Source: Oidiodendron maius Zn
Taxonomy: Eukaryota > Ascomycota > Leotiomycetes > Myxotrichaceae
NCBI GenBank assembly: GCA_000827325.1
Contig: KN832871.1
Location: forward strand, 3,038,001 to 3,102,000
Direction of reading: 5' to 3'
DNA: 64,000 bases
This document shows positions 1 through 9,857 of this stretch, piece by piece. The notes under the pieces are model-generated. The model searched no databases. It saw nothing but the letters and a program-made list of their open reading frames with translations, and was not told where the DNA came from. The position numbers were made by a program, and so were the translations under genes. Within the stretch, counting starts at the first letter, position 1. Each line of letters opens with the position of its first letter.

Positions 1-105
1 CGCCAAGATATCTATCAAGGGAATAATACATATACGAATGGCACTACATATTACCTCGAATGGACACTCACGGAGCTGCTTCGCTTGTTCGTTGAAAGGG
101 TTCAT
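1..105 (-). CDS. Possible 5' end of a gene running off the left edge
   Basis: On the minus strand an ATG at 105-103 opens a 17-codon reading frame (begins MNPFNEQ, then AKQLRECPFE) that ends at a good donor (GTAATATG, from position 54). A 43-bp intron would end at an AG at 13-12, and 11 further bases stay in frame to the edge. The size and splice signals match the other introns of this window, but only about 20 residues are visible and I do not recognise the protein. It would be divergent from the gene starting at 1050. It could equally be chance; the sequence to the left would decide. Confidence 0.3.
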   Translation of the reverse strand, partial: MNPFNEQAKQLRECPFEVICSAIRICIIPLIDILA

Positions 106-1049
106 GTGATTATCGCGAAATCTTCTTCGCAGTACATAACTAATAGACACACGCAAACCTAAGTCTAACTTCTTATTCTCAGCCATGTGAAGTGATTCAT
201 AGCACTGCGTAAGAAGTCAATGAGTTGATATATAAATTTGTATGTGCACAATGGAGCATATACCTCTCCTCATCTGACACCAAGGTACTGGAAAAGAGAC
301 TGCACAATTATAGAGCATCAATCTGGAAAGCAAATCTGATGTAGATCCATCTTAGAGCTGATCTAGCCCACCTTTCATAATAGGAGAGCTAGGTGAGACA
401 AGGTGGAGGATCACGTATATTACCCTTAGGTATGACTTGCGCTGCACGTGACAGGGCCTTACATATCCACCTAGACAGTCATTCCCACCAGGTAGATACA
501 GGCGCCTAGCTGGGAGTCACTAAATGATTACTATTTGATCATGTATAGATGTAAAAAGAAGTGCCTCTGCTCTACTACGATGTCTGGAAGATCTGATCAC
601 ATATATATGGTTGGTTCATAGGAGTCTCGCTTAAAAAGGGGGAAGACAGAGGTGGTCAACATCCAAAACGGGGGCACCCGGAAAAGATGGCCCTCCCCCG
701 TCAAAGCTACAGGTGAATGAGATAGCAAGTAACAAGAGTAAACAGAAGCAAACACGTCTACACCTCGCGTTCTGTAGCCCTCCACCCAACCTTTAACACC
801 TTCAATACTTTCTCAACTCTCGCGCTTCTATCTTCTGTCTCTCAATCTTTTGCTCTTCATGACTGCACATTATCGAGGGATACTAGTCGACAAGATTTAA
901 TAAAGCTACCGCTCAGAGCTTTACCATCCTCGAGTACAGCTGCAAACCAATCACATAGATGATTATTCTTTCATAGCTAGTCATTCTGCAGTCTTCCTTC
1001 AATCTTTCCTATCTGCAATATCGGGTCTCTCAAGGACCATCACTATCTT
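106..1049. other. Intergenic region upstream of the 1055-aa gene
   Basis: AT-rich, with no credible coding frame on either strand. The last 250 bases (about 790-1049) are rich in T/C runs such as those around 800-850, typical of a fungal transcript leader. I see no repeat or RNA gene. Confidence 0.6.
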
Positions 1050-4000
1050 ATGGTAGATCAGTCTAATATGTCGCTGCCCTGCATAAGCCATGAGGGCTTC
1101 ATGCTGCCGCAGCTCTCATCACCGGAGAACAATCTACCTTTGGATGATGGTTCGAACCTCGAAGTCGACTGGGCTGCTTGGCTTGTTCCTGAAATCCTGG
1201 AAGATGAACAATATACCGCTCATGATTCAGATTCAACTTTGACAGACCTGTTGTCAACACCTGCAAACGTCTCAAGTCCTCCAGCAGCTGAACCTCTTTC
1301 AACACCTCCATTACCAGCCCACGTGGATCAGGATTCGTTCAATGAAGGCGACTCTGAGGTTTCCAAAACTTGGTCAAATCTCACTCTCGCCGGAGACCCG
1401 ATTATCCCACGCAGCCCTCTGACAGTGGATGCTCACGGATTGGTGAATGAGCGCAGTGAGACTGTGACTACAGCAACCATAAATACCAAGGACATAACCA
1501 TAACATATATGACGCCAATTAGTGAAGAGGTGGGCTATATGAACCTTCCCAAAGTTATGAGCATGCAAGAATTCATTAAATTTCAAATGGATGGTACACG
1601 AGAATATTCGGCCGACAAGAGGCGGCTGAATCTAGATGCGGTCTATGCAATCAGTCAAAATGTTCAACATCTCGGTGACTGGCCGCCAGATGCCCCTTCT
1701 TACCAATTTCAAGGTTCAGAATTCTCAGAGACATTTACTACTCATCAAGAATCTCATGACCCAAGCAGCCACATTTTCGCCCAAGGCGAACAAGCTCAAA
1801 GTAGAGAGCACCAGCCCTATAGCTTTCGAGACCAGAGTCCAGCAAGCTTCAAAAATTCCCAAGCGGTGTTCAACTCAGGACCCGGCGTTGAACATTGGCT
1901 CAACGAGTCTTCTGACATAGAGATAAGCCAGCCTTTTGACAGAAACTCTCCAATTCACCCGAACCACTCCCGAACCAAGGCAGCTTCTCATCAGCTTGAT
2001 AGTACCATGCCAGAACATGGCGCGGGCCTCGACAAGCATGTGAGACTTCTCGTTCCATCTTCAGGCTCACTGCCCATACCTCAAACCATCCCCTCTATGG
2101 CTCCTGATAAGGGCACAGAGAGTTTGAGCCGAAATGACTTCAGTGGAATGTGCAAGAGTTATGTATCCGAAAACTATCGTCTTCCATCTGATGAAAAGGC
2201 TGTCATACTACCTCGTCAGAGCCAACCTTCAAAGCAAGTGACAGAATGGCTGAATAACGAAATAGATAAGCGAAAGGAGACAAAGGCAATTGAGGGGTTT
2301 GACAGTCCAAATTTGCTTCAGGACGACCCACTTGAAGACCTCACTCCTCAAATTCAAGAGCATGAAGCTGCTCGATGCCTTCGAGCTGCCGAGCTTATAT
2401 TCGATCAAGATGTTACTGGGCAAAGTGATTGGTATGACCACGGTATGGAGGGAGCATATCACTTCATTCCGAAGGAGGAAACCGACAAGTGGAATGACGA
2501 TTCTAACTGGTTCATCACCGACCAAGAATTCAATCACCTCATTGATGAAATGTATCCAGACTCGAAGGAGAGTGCCAAGCTTCCTCAGACTAATAATAAC
2601 AGAGCTACTGACGATGCCATAATGAAGGATGCGTCGACTTCTTCAAGTGCTAATGGAAATGAAAAGGAATTAAAGGAAACCGAATCATCCGGAGAGGGGC
2701 GGGAGGGAAAGAATCAACTCGAATTAGAACCATCCTTTAGGCCGTGTACACCTTTAATTGAAAAAGAGGGAGCACATAAACAAATTCATAAGGACCAGCA
2801 ACTCAAGAAGCCCGATTCAGAGCCTCTAACTGCAGAGGGGACAATGAGAAGACAAATTCTCGATCCGCTAATCCAGCAGACTCAAGGTTCCATGGTTCAA
2901 GAGGCAAGAATCAAGAATTTCCATTCATTAACTCCCCCCAGAGGGCCGAAGACTAAGGTTGCGAGATTGGACACTTCTCCACAACACAGCCCTGCTCTGG
3001 TTGAGCCTTTCGATTCTGCAAAGACTTTGGACAGCTGTAAGATAGTCGTTGGTGACTCTCAAGCGGCGGGGACAGATACAGATAGTAAATCCACTCCAGC
3101 TCCGAGTTTCCATACTGATAAGCCAACCACTCCAACTCGCAAGCTCTCAAGCGTATCAAAGGGTCGGAAGGCCGCGTATGACTCCCAAGAGAAAACAACT
3201 AAAAATGTCTTTGCTGCTGTTGACAGCAGACGTGAGCAGCCGGAAAATTGTGCTTTTAGTTCCAATCCATCCGCTATTGTGGGCTGGAGAGAGACTTCTC
3301 ATGGACTACAGCAGCTTCAGCCGTCACCTCATAAAGGACATTCCAGCGGTGCTCTTCTGGGAACCCCTCTAAATGCATTCGGCAAGACTTTCTCATCATT
3401 CTCCGCATCTCCACCACAGCCTGCCCAAAGCTCCTATCCTCTATCAATCAAGCCCAAAATTGGACCGGAAATGGGGACCTTCTTTCCAATAACAGATCTC
3501 CGAAACCAGCAAAGTCAAGAATTTGGCGGAAGTAACAACCGTAGTTCAATAATTGGAAACTATCATCTCGACGCCTGGGGTAACAGAGCAGGATATAGAG
3601 AGCAATTAGGCCACTTCCAATCTAATAGCAACAGGGGGCAAGGTAAATTTGCGAACCCTATCACAAACAATCCCACTGAATATCCAATGGCACATCAGCG
3701 GGGATACACGGCTCACAGCGATCTGCAACGAAACCAGACATTTCCTGGTAATCAAAGCGACAATAACACTGTAGCTGCAGCATCTAGGTTTAATGAGCCT
3801 CCACAACGTTCTACACAGTCATGGCAGAGTATGTCGTATGGTAACAGCTCGTTCCACAGCACTCAGCTGAAGCGCGCAGCCCCCGCACATCAAGGAAAGA
3901 CAGTAGAACCATTCGATCCCAGGACACTGAGATCCTTCAATACCACACCAATTAAGTTCAACCTGCCACCACCGACTCCAAAGGCTTCCCCTCGCGAGAA

Positions 4001-4217
4001 GGTGGTCATCAATTGTCGAGGACACAAGGAGTGCGTAAAGGTTCAGGGGATGCTCGAGAAGGCAGCAAAAGATGTGCCAGCGAAGGGAGTCATGTTCACA
4101 GAGACCTTTGAGTATAGGCCAACCAAGATCATCTTATCAGCGCCGGCCGGGAACAATCTTAGGGGCTGGGTGATGAGATTGCTGCCTCATGCCCAAGTGG
4201 ATGCGTCGATGTATTAG
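1050..4217 (+). CDS. Uncharacterised large disordered protein (1055 aa)
   Basis: A single uninterrupted frame of 1055 codons begins at ATG 1050; a second in-frame ATG at 1068 is an alternative start. I do not recognise the family. Most of the protein (about residues 1-980) is low in hydrophobic residues and rich in Ser, Pro, Gln, Asn, Thr and charged residues, so it is probably disordered. It has no signal peptide and no membrane segment. Two parts look more ordered: an acidic/aromatic stretch near residues 455-510 (with SDWYDHGMEGAYHF and WFITDQEFNHLIDEMY), and the last 70-75 residues, which read like a small folded domain (NCRGHKECVKVQGMLEKAA, then FTETFEYRPTKIILSAP, then LRGWVMRLLPHAQVD). 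A nuclear or regulatory role is only a guess from composition. Codon use is like its neighbours, and the length makes a chance frame very unlikely. Confidence 0.85.
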   Translation: MVDQSNMSLPCISHEGFMLPQLSSPENNLPLDDGSNLEVDWAAWLVPEILEDEQYTAHDSDSTLTDLLSTPANVSSPPAAEPLSTPPLPAHVDQDSFNEGDSEVSKTWSNLTLAGDPIIPRSPLTVDAHGLVNERSETVTTATINTKDITITYMTPISEEVGYMNLPKVMSMQEFIKFQMDGTREYSADKRRLNLDAVYAISQNVQHLGDWPPDAPSYQFQGSEFSETFTTHQESHDPSSHIFAQGEQAQSREHQPYSFRDQSPASFKNSQAVFNSGPGVEHWLNESSDIEISQPFDRNSPIHPNHSRTKAASHQLDSTMPEHGAGLDKHVRLLVPSSGSLPIPQTIPSMAPDKGTESLSRNDFSGMCKSYVSENYRLPSDEKAVILPRQSQPSKQVTEWLNNEIDKRKETKAIEGFDSPNLLQDDPLEDLTPQIQEHEAARCLRAAELIFDQDVTGQSDWYDHGMEGAYHFIPKEETDKWNDDSNWFITDQEFNHLIDEMYPDSKESAKLPQTNNNRATDDAIMKDASTSSSANGNEKELKETESSGEGREGKNQLELEPSFRPCTPLIEKEGAHKQIHKDQQLKKPDSEPLTAEGTMRRQILDPLIQQTQGSMVQEARIKNFHSLTPPRGPKTKVARLDTSPQHSPALVEPFDSAKTLDSCKIVVGDSQAAGTDTDSKSTPAPSFHTDKPTTPTRKLSSVSKGRKAAYDSQEKTTKNVFAAVDSRREQPENCAFSSNPSAIVGWRETSHGLQQLQPSPHKGHSSGALLGTPLNAFGKTFSSFSASPPQPAQSSYPLSIKPKIGPEMGTFFPITDLRNQQSQEFGGSNNRSSIIGNYHLDAWGNRAGYREQLGHFQSNSNRGQGKFANPITNNPTEYPMAHQRGYTAHSDLQRNQTFPGNQSDNNTVAAASRFNEPPQRSTQSWQSMSYGNSSFHSTQLKRAAPAHQGKTVEPFDPRTLRSFNTTPIKFNLPPPTPKASPREKVVINCRGHKECVKVQGMLEKAAKDVPAKGVMFTETFEYRPTKIILSAPAGNNLRGWVMRLLPHAQVDASMY

Positions 4218-4298
4218 GATTGAGGTCGCATGGCACTTGCCAAAATTTGCTCTGACCTTTGTGTATGATAGTCGTTCGATGTTGTAGATGGCTTACTT

Positions 4299-4304
4299 AA
4301 TAAA
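4299..4304 (+). terminator. Polyadenylation signal candidate (AATAAA)
   Basis: An AATAAA lies 82 bp after the stop of the 1055-aa gene, inside an AT-rich stretch. This is the usual distance and context for a fungal 3' end signal. Confidence 0.45.
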
Positions 4305-4624
4305 TATACATCCTTCAAAATTGTGGATATACGTGCTGGTTACTTGTATGCTGTAAGACAGGAATGAGGATAGAAATGATGGTTGCTAAGGCACTGGGGG
4401 TGCTTGAAACTTCCGAGGCTTGATGCTCGGTGGGTCGTGGACGAGGCTAAAATTCGGAACTTTTCTTGAAGTTATTTAGAATATCAACTCCACCAAAACT
4501 TAACCACTGATGGATGGCCGAAGAAAGTGGTACTGAGTTTGCTCTTAGCCGGGAATTTAATCTTACTTGTACAGAGGTCTAATATACAGATGCCTATCAT
4601 CCAGATCCTGCCGTCTACCTTGAT
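4305..4624. other. 3' region between two convergent genes
   Basis: The 1055-aa gene (+) and the helicase gene (-) end facing each other with 407 bp between stop codons. Only 3' untranslated sequence is expected; no reading frame of note is present. Confidence 0.6.
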
Positions 4625-7600
4625 CTACCTGTCCGGGAATTCCTGAGTAAAGATCTTTTGCCAGATCTCCATCCACTTCTGCTGCTGTGCGGTGAGAGGC
4701 TTCCCAGGATTTTTGAATGACCGTGTCAATATATCTCGCAAGCGGGTACGCATGGTTTTAATCACAAGCATGGTTTTCCAATCCGACACTGCGAATCGGG
4801 CTCGGTTTCCATCAAGGATGAAAACACCAGCGTACATCTAGAATAAAGTCAGTGCTTATTCAGTTCAAGAATGTTTCGTTATGCTCTTACGTCGCAGCGA
4901 ATATCACCACATAATAGTGCAATGGCAAATTCCTCCACCGCGGTGGTTTCGTGAGCGTTATAAAATCTATAACTCATTAATAGTTGAGCTTTGCTTCATC
5001 AAAGAGCACGCACCCCTTCGCCTGCATGATGTGGTAGTAGGAAAGCCACTTCAGTTCCTGATGGCCCTTGTTGACCGATGACGGATGCAGGCTGATGGAC
5101 TGGTTGTTTGCACAGTTGCGAAAACCCTTTCCATCACGAACGAGTAGCTTCGGATAGAAACTCCACGCAATCACAGAGGTTGTGATGACATCGATATCGC
5201 TGTTGATATTCGCTCGCTGTGGTATATCAAAAAATTGCCGACGTCTACTGGAGTATCGTGTCCTGAAGAGTCAGCTGTATACTCCAAGGAAGGGGCCTAG
5301 TTTTACCTGTTTAGAGCTGTGCGTTCGCCTTCGGTGAGTGGAAGGAATCCGGAATCGACGAGGCAGACAACAAGCTGGCCTTTGAGATCCTCGATATTCG
5401 ATAGAGTTTGTTGACTGAGAAAATTCTTTCTGCAGAATTGGTATTCCGAGCCACCGGTTATACAAACCTTTTTCCATGCCAGGTATGCATTGTAGATAGT
5501 AAGAAGGTCCGAGTCACCTAAACTCTATTAGCTACTTTTGGTTATGGATCCAATTTAGGGATGGTGGTCAAATCATACCGCGACGATATGCCTGCTTTAC
5601 ACTGTCTGCTTGTGCTCGTGCCCCGAACGGAACGGAGAATGGTGATTTTGATGACAAGATCGCAGCAATAGTGATGGCCGCATCCAAACATTTGAAAATA
5701 CTGCCCAATAGGATGAGCTTTCCTAAGAAAACATCCAATGGTAGTTTCGCAAGCTGAACGCCCAATGTCGTCAGTTCCTCACCCGATGTTAACGCCCTGA
5801 CATCAATAAGTGCATCGACTGCACGGCGAATATTTTTGGCCGATGGTGGATCTAAAGCTTGACCTAAAGTCTCCTCAATGCCGCCAAGCTTACAAATCTT
5901 GACACGAATAGCCAAGTCTTGGAGCGATAGTCGGAGGAATTCGGGTGTCTGCTGATCTGGCATCTATGATGGAAAATGGTTAGCACGGGAGAGAGACTTG
6001 CTCCTGCTATCTCTGATAGCTAGGCAAAATAAAGAGAATGGTATATTATAGGACCGAGAAAAACTCACAATCTCATCGTGTCTGTGCTTCGTGAATAGAT
6101 GAAAGCACAATCCCTCTTGAACTCTTCCAGCTCTACCTCGCCTCTGCTTAGCATTTGCTTTGCTAATGAATGTCTCCAAAAGTCTGGACAGTTGTCTCCT
6201 CTCATCAAACCTATCAGAAGTTAGTGGCTGTCATCACATTCGTGGCCATACCGAACTCACCTCATCTCACGGTGCTTTCCACTATCAATCACGCATGTAA
6301 CGTCGGGTATGGTGATTCCGGTTTCAGCTATATTGGTGGCAAGGACGATCTTTCGAACGCCAGGAGGTGGTACAAGAAAAGCAGCTTCTTGGTCCTCACT
6401 AGCAATACTTGAGTGCAACGGATAGATATACCAATTGGTGGAGAAGAAAGGGTGACCAGAGAGCATATCATTGAGCTGACGGATCTCTCCAATACCTGGT
6501 AAAAATACCAGGATTGCGTTGCTATAGATTATCAGGTTATCATCTGCAGCGATTTTCATGATCAGCTGCAAAATCAACTCGAAATCAATTCGGTACTCGT
6601 CGAGCTGAGATAATGCGGTGCGTGTCTTGTTACTGTAACCGCGAAGGTCCTTGGTACTTTTAGCCTTGTCAGAGTCGCTGGGATCATTCTCTACAATATC
6701 AAGATCATCATCCAGGTCGTTAAACTTCTCATGGCTGCCATTATCGAAAGTAGTATAGCCGGTAAGCTCAACAGCGTCTTCGAGGTATTTTACCTGGACA
6801 GGGAATGTCCGCCCAGGTACGTTTAAGATAGGAGCTCCATCCAGATACTTAGAGAAGCGCTCTGCATCAACCGTTGCTGACATTAGAACAACCTTAAGGT
6901 CTGGCCTCCGCAGCATGAGCTTCTTGAGAACGATCAACAAGAAATCACTATCAATAGTTCGTTCGTGCACCTCGTCCAACACAATATGAGTAATATCTTT
7001 GAGGTCATTGGATCCCTCAAGCATTCGCATGACGATTCCAGTCGTAGCATACACTAGTCGTGTTTCCTTTGAGGTGTTCGACTCTAGCCGGATGGCATAG
7101 CCAACTAAAGATCGAAGTGTTCCCAGGTCGTTTTTGCGCTCACCTAGCTCTTCGCTAACACGTCTTGCAAGAGATATTGCAGAAATCCGCCGTGGCTCTG
7201 TGCAATATATCTTGCACGGCTTGCCGTTCGAGAGTTGATGCTCCAATATAAACGAAGGTACCTGTGTGCTCTTCCCACTAAAATATTCATTAGAACTCTT
7301 GGTGCAAGGGATAGGCAAAGATTATGAAATTATTACCATCCAGTTTCTCCACATATTATAACGACTTGCCTCTGGCCAATTGTTGACAGAACCACATCTT
7401 TAAAGCCCCACATTGGAAGCTGCATGCGTGATTTCTAAATATTGTCAGGAACAAGTACAGCTGCCACGGTTGCGGCCACTAACTAGCATCATTTGATAAC
7501 TCGGGGAACTGGACTTATCTAGCCAAATCTTTTGATATTCTTCTGACGAGAGAGACGACCGAGCCGACTTATCCACAGTCTGTTCGTCATTAATATCAGG

Positions 7601-9646
7601 GGTGCGAGCAGAGCTGCGATTTCTGAACGCCCCATGAATGAGGACCCCATCTTCCAATTCCTGATCTCTTTTGTCACGGACCATGTCCCGGAAAGTGCGG
7701 ATAGCATTCCGATCTATTTCATCATCTTTCTCTTTTTTCGTATCCGCAAACTCCGTCCATAGATCTCGCCATACGGGGGGCAGGCGTAAAGAAACCTTCT
7801 CTTCTTTTACAGAAGAGCCAAATATGAGGAACAATGCAGTTGTGGCAATGTAAGATTCCGATTGCTTAACATCCGGTGTTGATACTGATATCATGGTAAA
7901 TACCTGCGATTTGGAAGAACTTGTATACTCAATTTCCGGGGGAGGAGAAGACGTTAATAGTTCTTGCGCCTTGGACCACGTGATGCAAAGAGAATGGCGG
8001 TTGGAAAAACTCGCGTCGGATACAATGGTATAAGCTAGTTTCACAGAAGAGTCCCTTGTTCAATGTTAGAAGATTGCAGTCGTGTGATTGAAGGAAACTC
8101 ACCTTGCCCGACAAGCTTCTTCCAGAACTCTTGCTGGATTTACGCCGGTCCACTTCCCAAAGTCACGAATAATTACCTTCACTCCATTCGTTCCATGAAC
8201 AACGGTGTTACTCTTTCCAGTAACAGGATCCACTTCACTAACTGGCAGGCTGGCAAATAAATCGGCCAAAGCTGCTTCGTCATCGCTATCAGCATCAGCC
8301 AGTAAATCTTCGCCCATCTTGGTTGCTTCTCGGCTGATATCGTCATCTGAATCAACTAGAGTTTCTGAGCCTTGAGAGTCATTAATATCCTGCGGAGGTT
8401 CTTGAGCACGTCTCCGGGCTGCAGAATCTTTCTCCAGTTGGATCCGGAGGAGTTCCCATTGTCGGTTGGCTATATACTTGTCAAATAAGATATCGTCTTC
8501 GATTCTCTTTATCTTCCGGAGAAGTTTGACCGATTGAGGATCCAGAACGTCCAGTTTGCCCTGAGACTTTGCATCCTCGTTACGACCATTTCGACGATTG
8601 GAGTGGACTTCCGCGCTTGATGATTGTAGACGAAATAATTTGGATTTGCTCTCCAAGTATACTGGGACCAGGTCATCTGGATCAATATCACTGTCGTACT
8701 CCACGGGGACGGCTTTCTTGACGGGACTAAGCTTCTTATTCACTCTCGTCAATGTTTCAGCACTTGAGACTGCAGAGGAATAGTGGCGAGTATCAGGCTC
8801 AACACGCGGGGTGTTCATGCCAGATGTCAGAGGAGTGTTTGAAGTGGAGTCTATGATAAACATAAGCAAATAGACCATGATATAGATAGTAAGAATACAA
8901 AGAAGCTCACCACTCTGGAGTTTAGACTGGACGCCAAGCTTTCGACGCCAATTATCATAGTCTGGAAGCCCGTCTCGTAAACAGTTCCTCGCTAGCCAGT
9001 CCAAAGCTTCGTCCATGCCCCAGATTGCTTCTTTGCTACTGGCTCCAACCTTCTCTGATATCTTCAATACATGTTCCAGAGAAGAGTTAACCTTGGAATC
9101 TGGGAACCCTGCACCAATCAAAGATTGTTGTAATGTCCAGAGCCGTATTGTGAGCTCTTCCTCCGATGGTGGTTTAAATTGAACGGCAGAGTCTGTTCCT
9201 TGCCCAGTCAAACGCTCTTCTGCTTTAATCAAATCTAATATCTCCTCCATTAACTCGGCTGGAAGCCACTTTCTAGTGTTCAAAGGCTCAGCCTGCCCTC
9301 GTAATACTCGGCGATCAGTTTCCAATCTAGTCTTCTGTCGCAGAGCATCTCTCTTAGATTTTTGGGCATGCTTCTCGACGAGTACTTGGAGCTCAGAATT
9401 GTCTAGTTGCCTCTCAAATTCTTCAGGGGATAAATTTTCGAGCGCAGCACCAATAATTCTCCCTCCTGGCATAACGGCTTGGGTTACATCTTCTTGAGTA
9501 TTTTGGGGAGTGAGAGATGGTTGTGAAGTCGGAGCAGGCTCAGATTCGTTGGCTTCAAGCCTGGGCTTTGAGGCAATAGAAGTAGTAGCAAATCCTCTGG
9601 CTGGATTTGACGCCGGCTTCTTCTTCTTCTTATTGCCACCCGCCAT
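4625..9646 (-). CDS. DHX29-like DExH-box RNA helicase (1481 aa, 11 exons)
   Basis: Exons by splice logic: 9646-8911, 8850-8103, 8054-7484, 7434-7337, 7277-6261, 6210-6069, 5963-5579, 5517-5307, 5262-5014, 4966-4891, 4837-4625; all ten junctions keep frame and give 1481 codons plus stop. The N-terminus is Lys-rich ([10 protein letters not shown]), and a UBA-like segment lies near residues 220-275 ([10 protein letters not shown]). The helicase core follows: motif I GETGCGKST (about 714-722, codon split by an intron), Ia TEPRR, motif II DEVH (819-822), motif III SAT, motif [13 protein letters not shown], motif [10 protein letters not shown] (1079-1086), then the winged-helix/HA2 and OB regions ending with KTMLVIK. 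The order and length fit the DHX29/DHX36/DHX57 group, best DHX29. In animals DHX29 binds the 40S subunit and helps initiation on structured 5' leaders. Start chosen at MAGG; the frame extends upstream to a possible start at 9823, but that part lacks the family pattern. Exon 1/2 intron (8851-8910) is 60 bp and stop-free. Confidence 0.9.
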
Positions 9647-9857
9647 CGGGTTTGGACTCAGGTAGTTGTTGTTCCTTGGTAGGGCGGGCGTCACTGTCGA
9701 AAGGTAGATCGATATGACATCGAAAAAGTTGTCGGCTATTTCCCGACGACTTCTAAACACAAACAGACCTCGAAAAAAGTGAATCGCGTGCCACACGATC
9801 TCAATTCCAGGCAACAGGACCACGGCGGGTTATGAAAAAGGCCCCAAAATCAACGAG
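9647..9857. promoter_or_regulatory. Shared divergent promoter of the helicase and GCN1 genes
   Basis: Only 211 bp separate the start codons of the helicase gene (9646, -) and GCN1 (9858, +), so both promoters and leaders must lie here. I see no clear TATA box. The divergent arrangement suggests co-regulation of two ribosome-associated factors. Confidence 0.6.
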
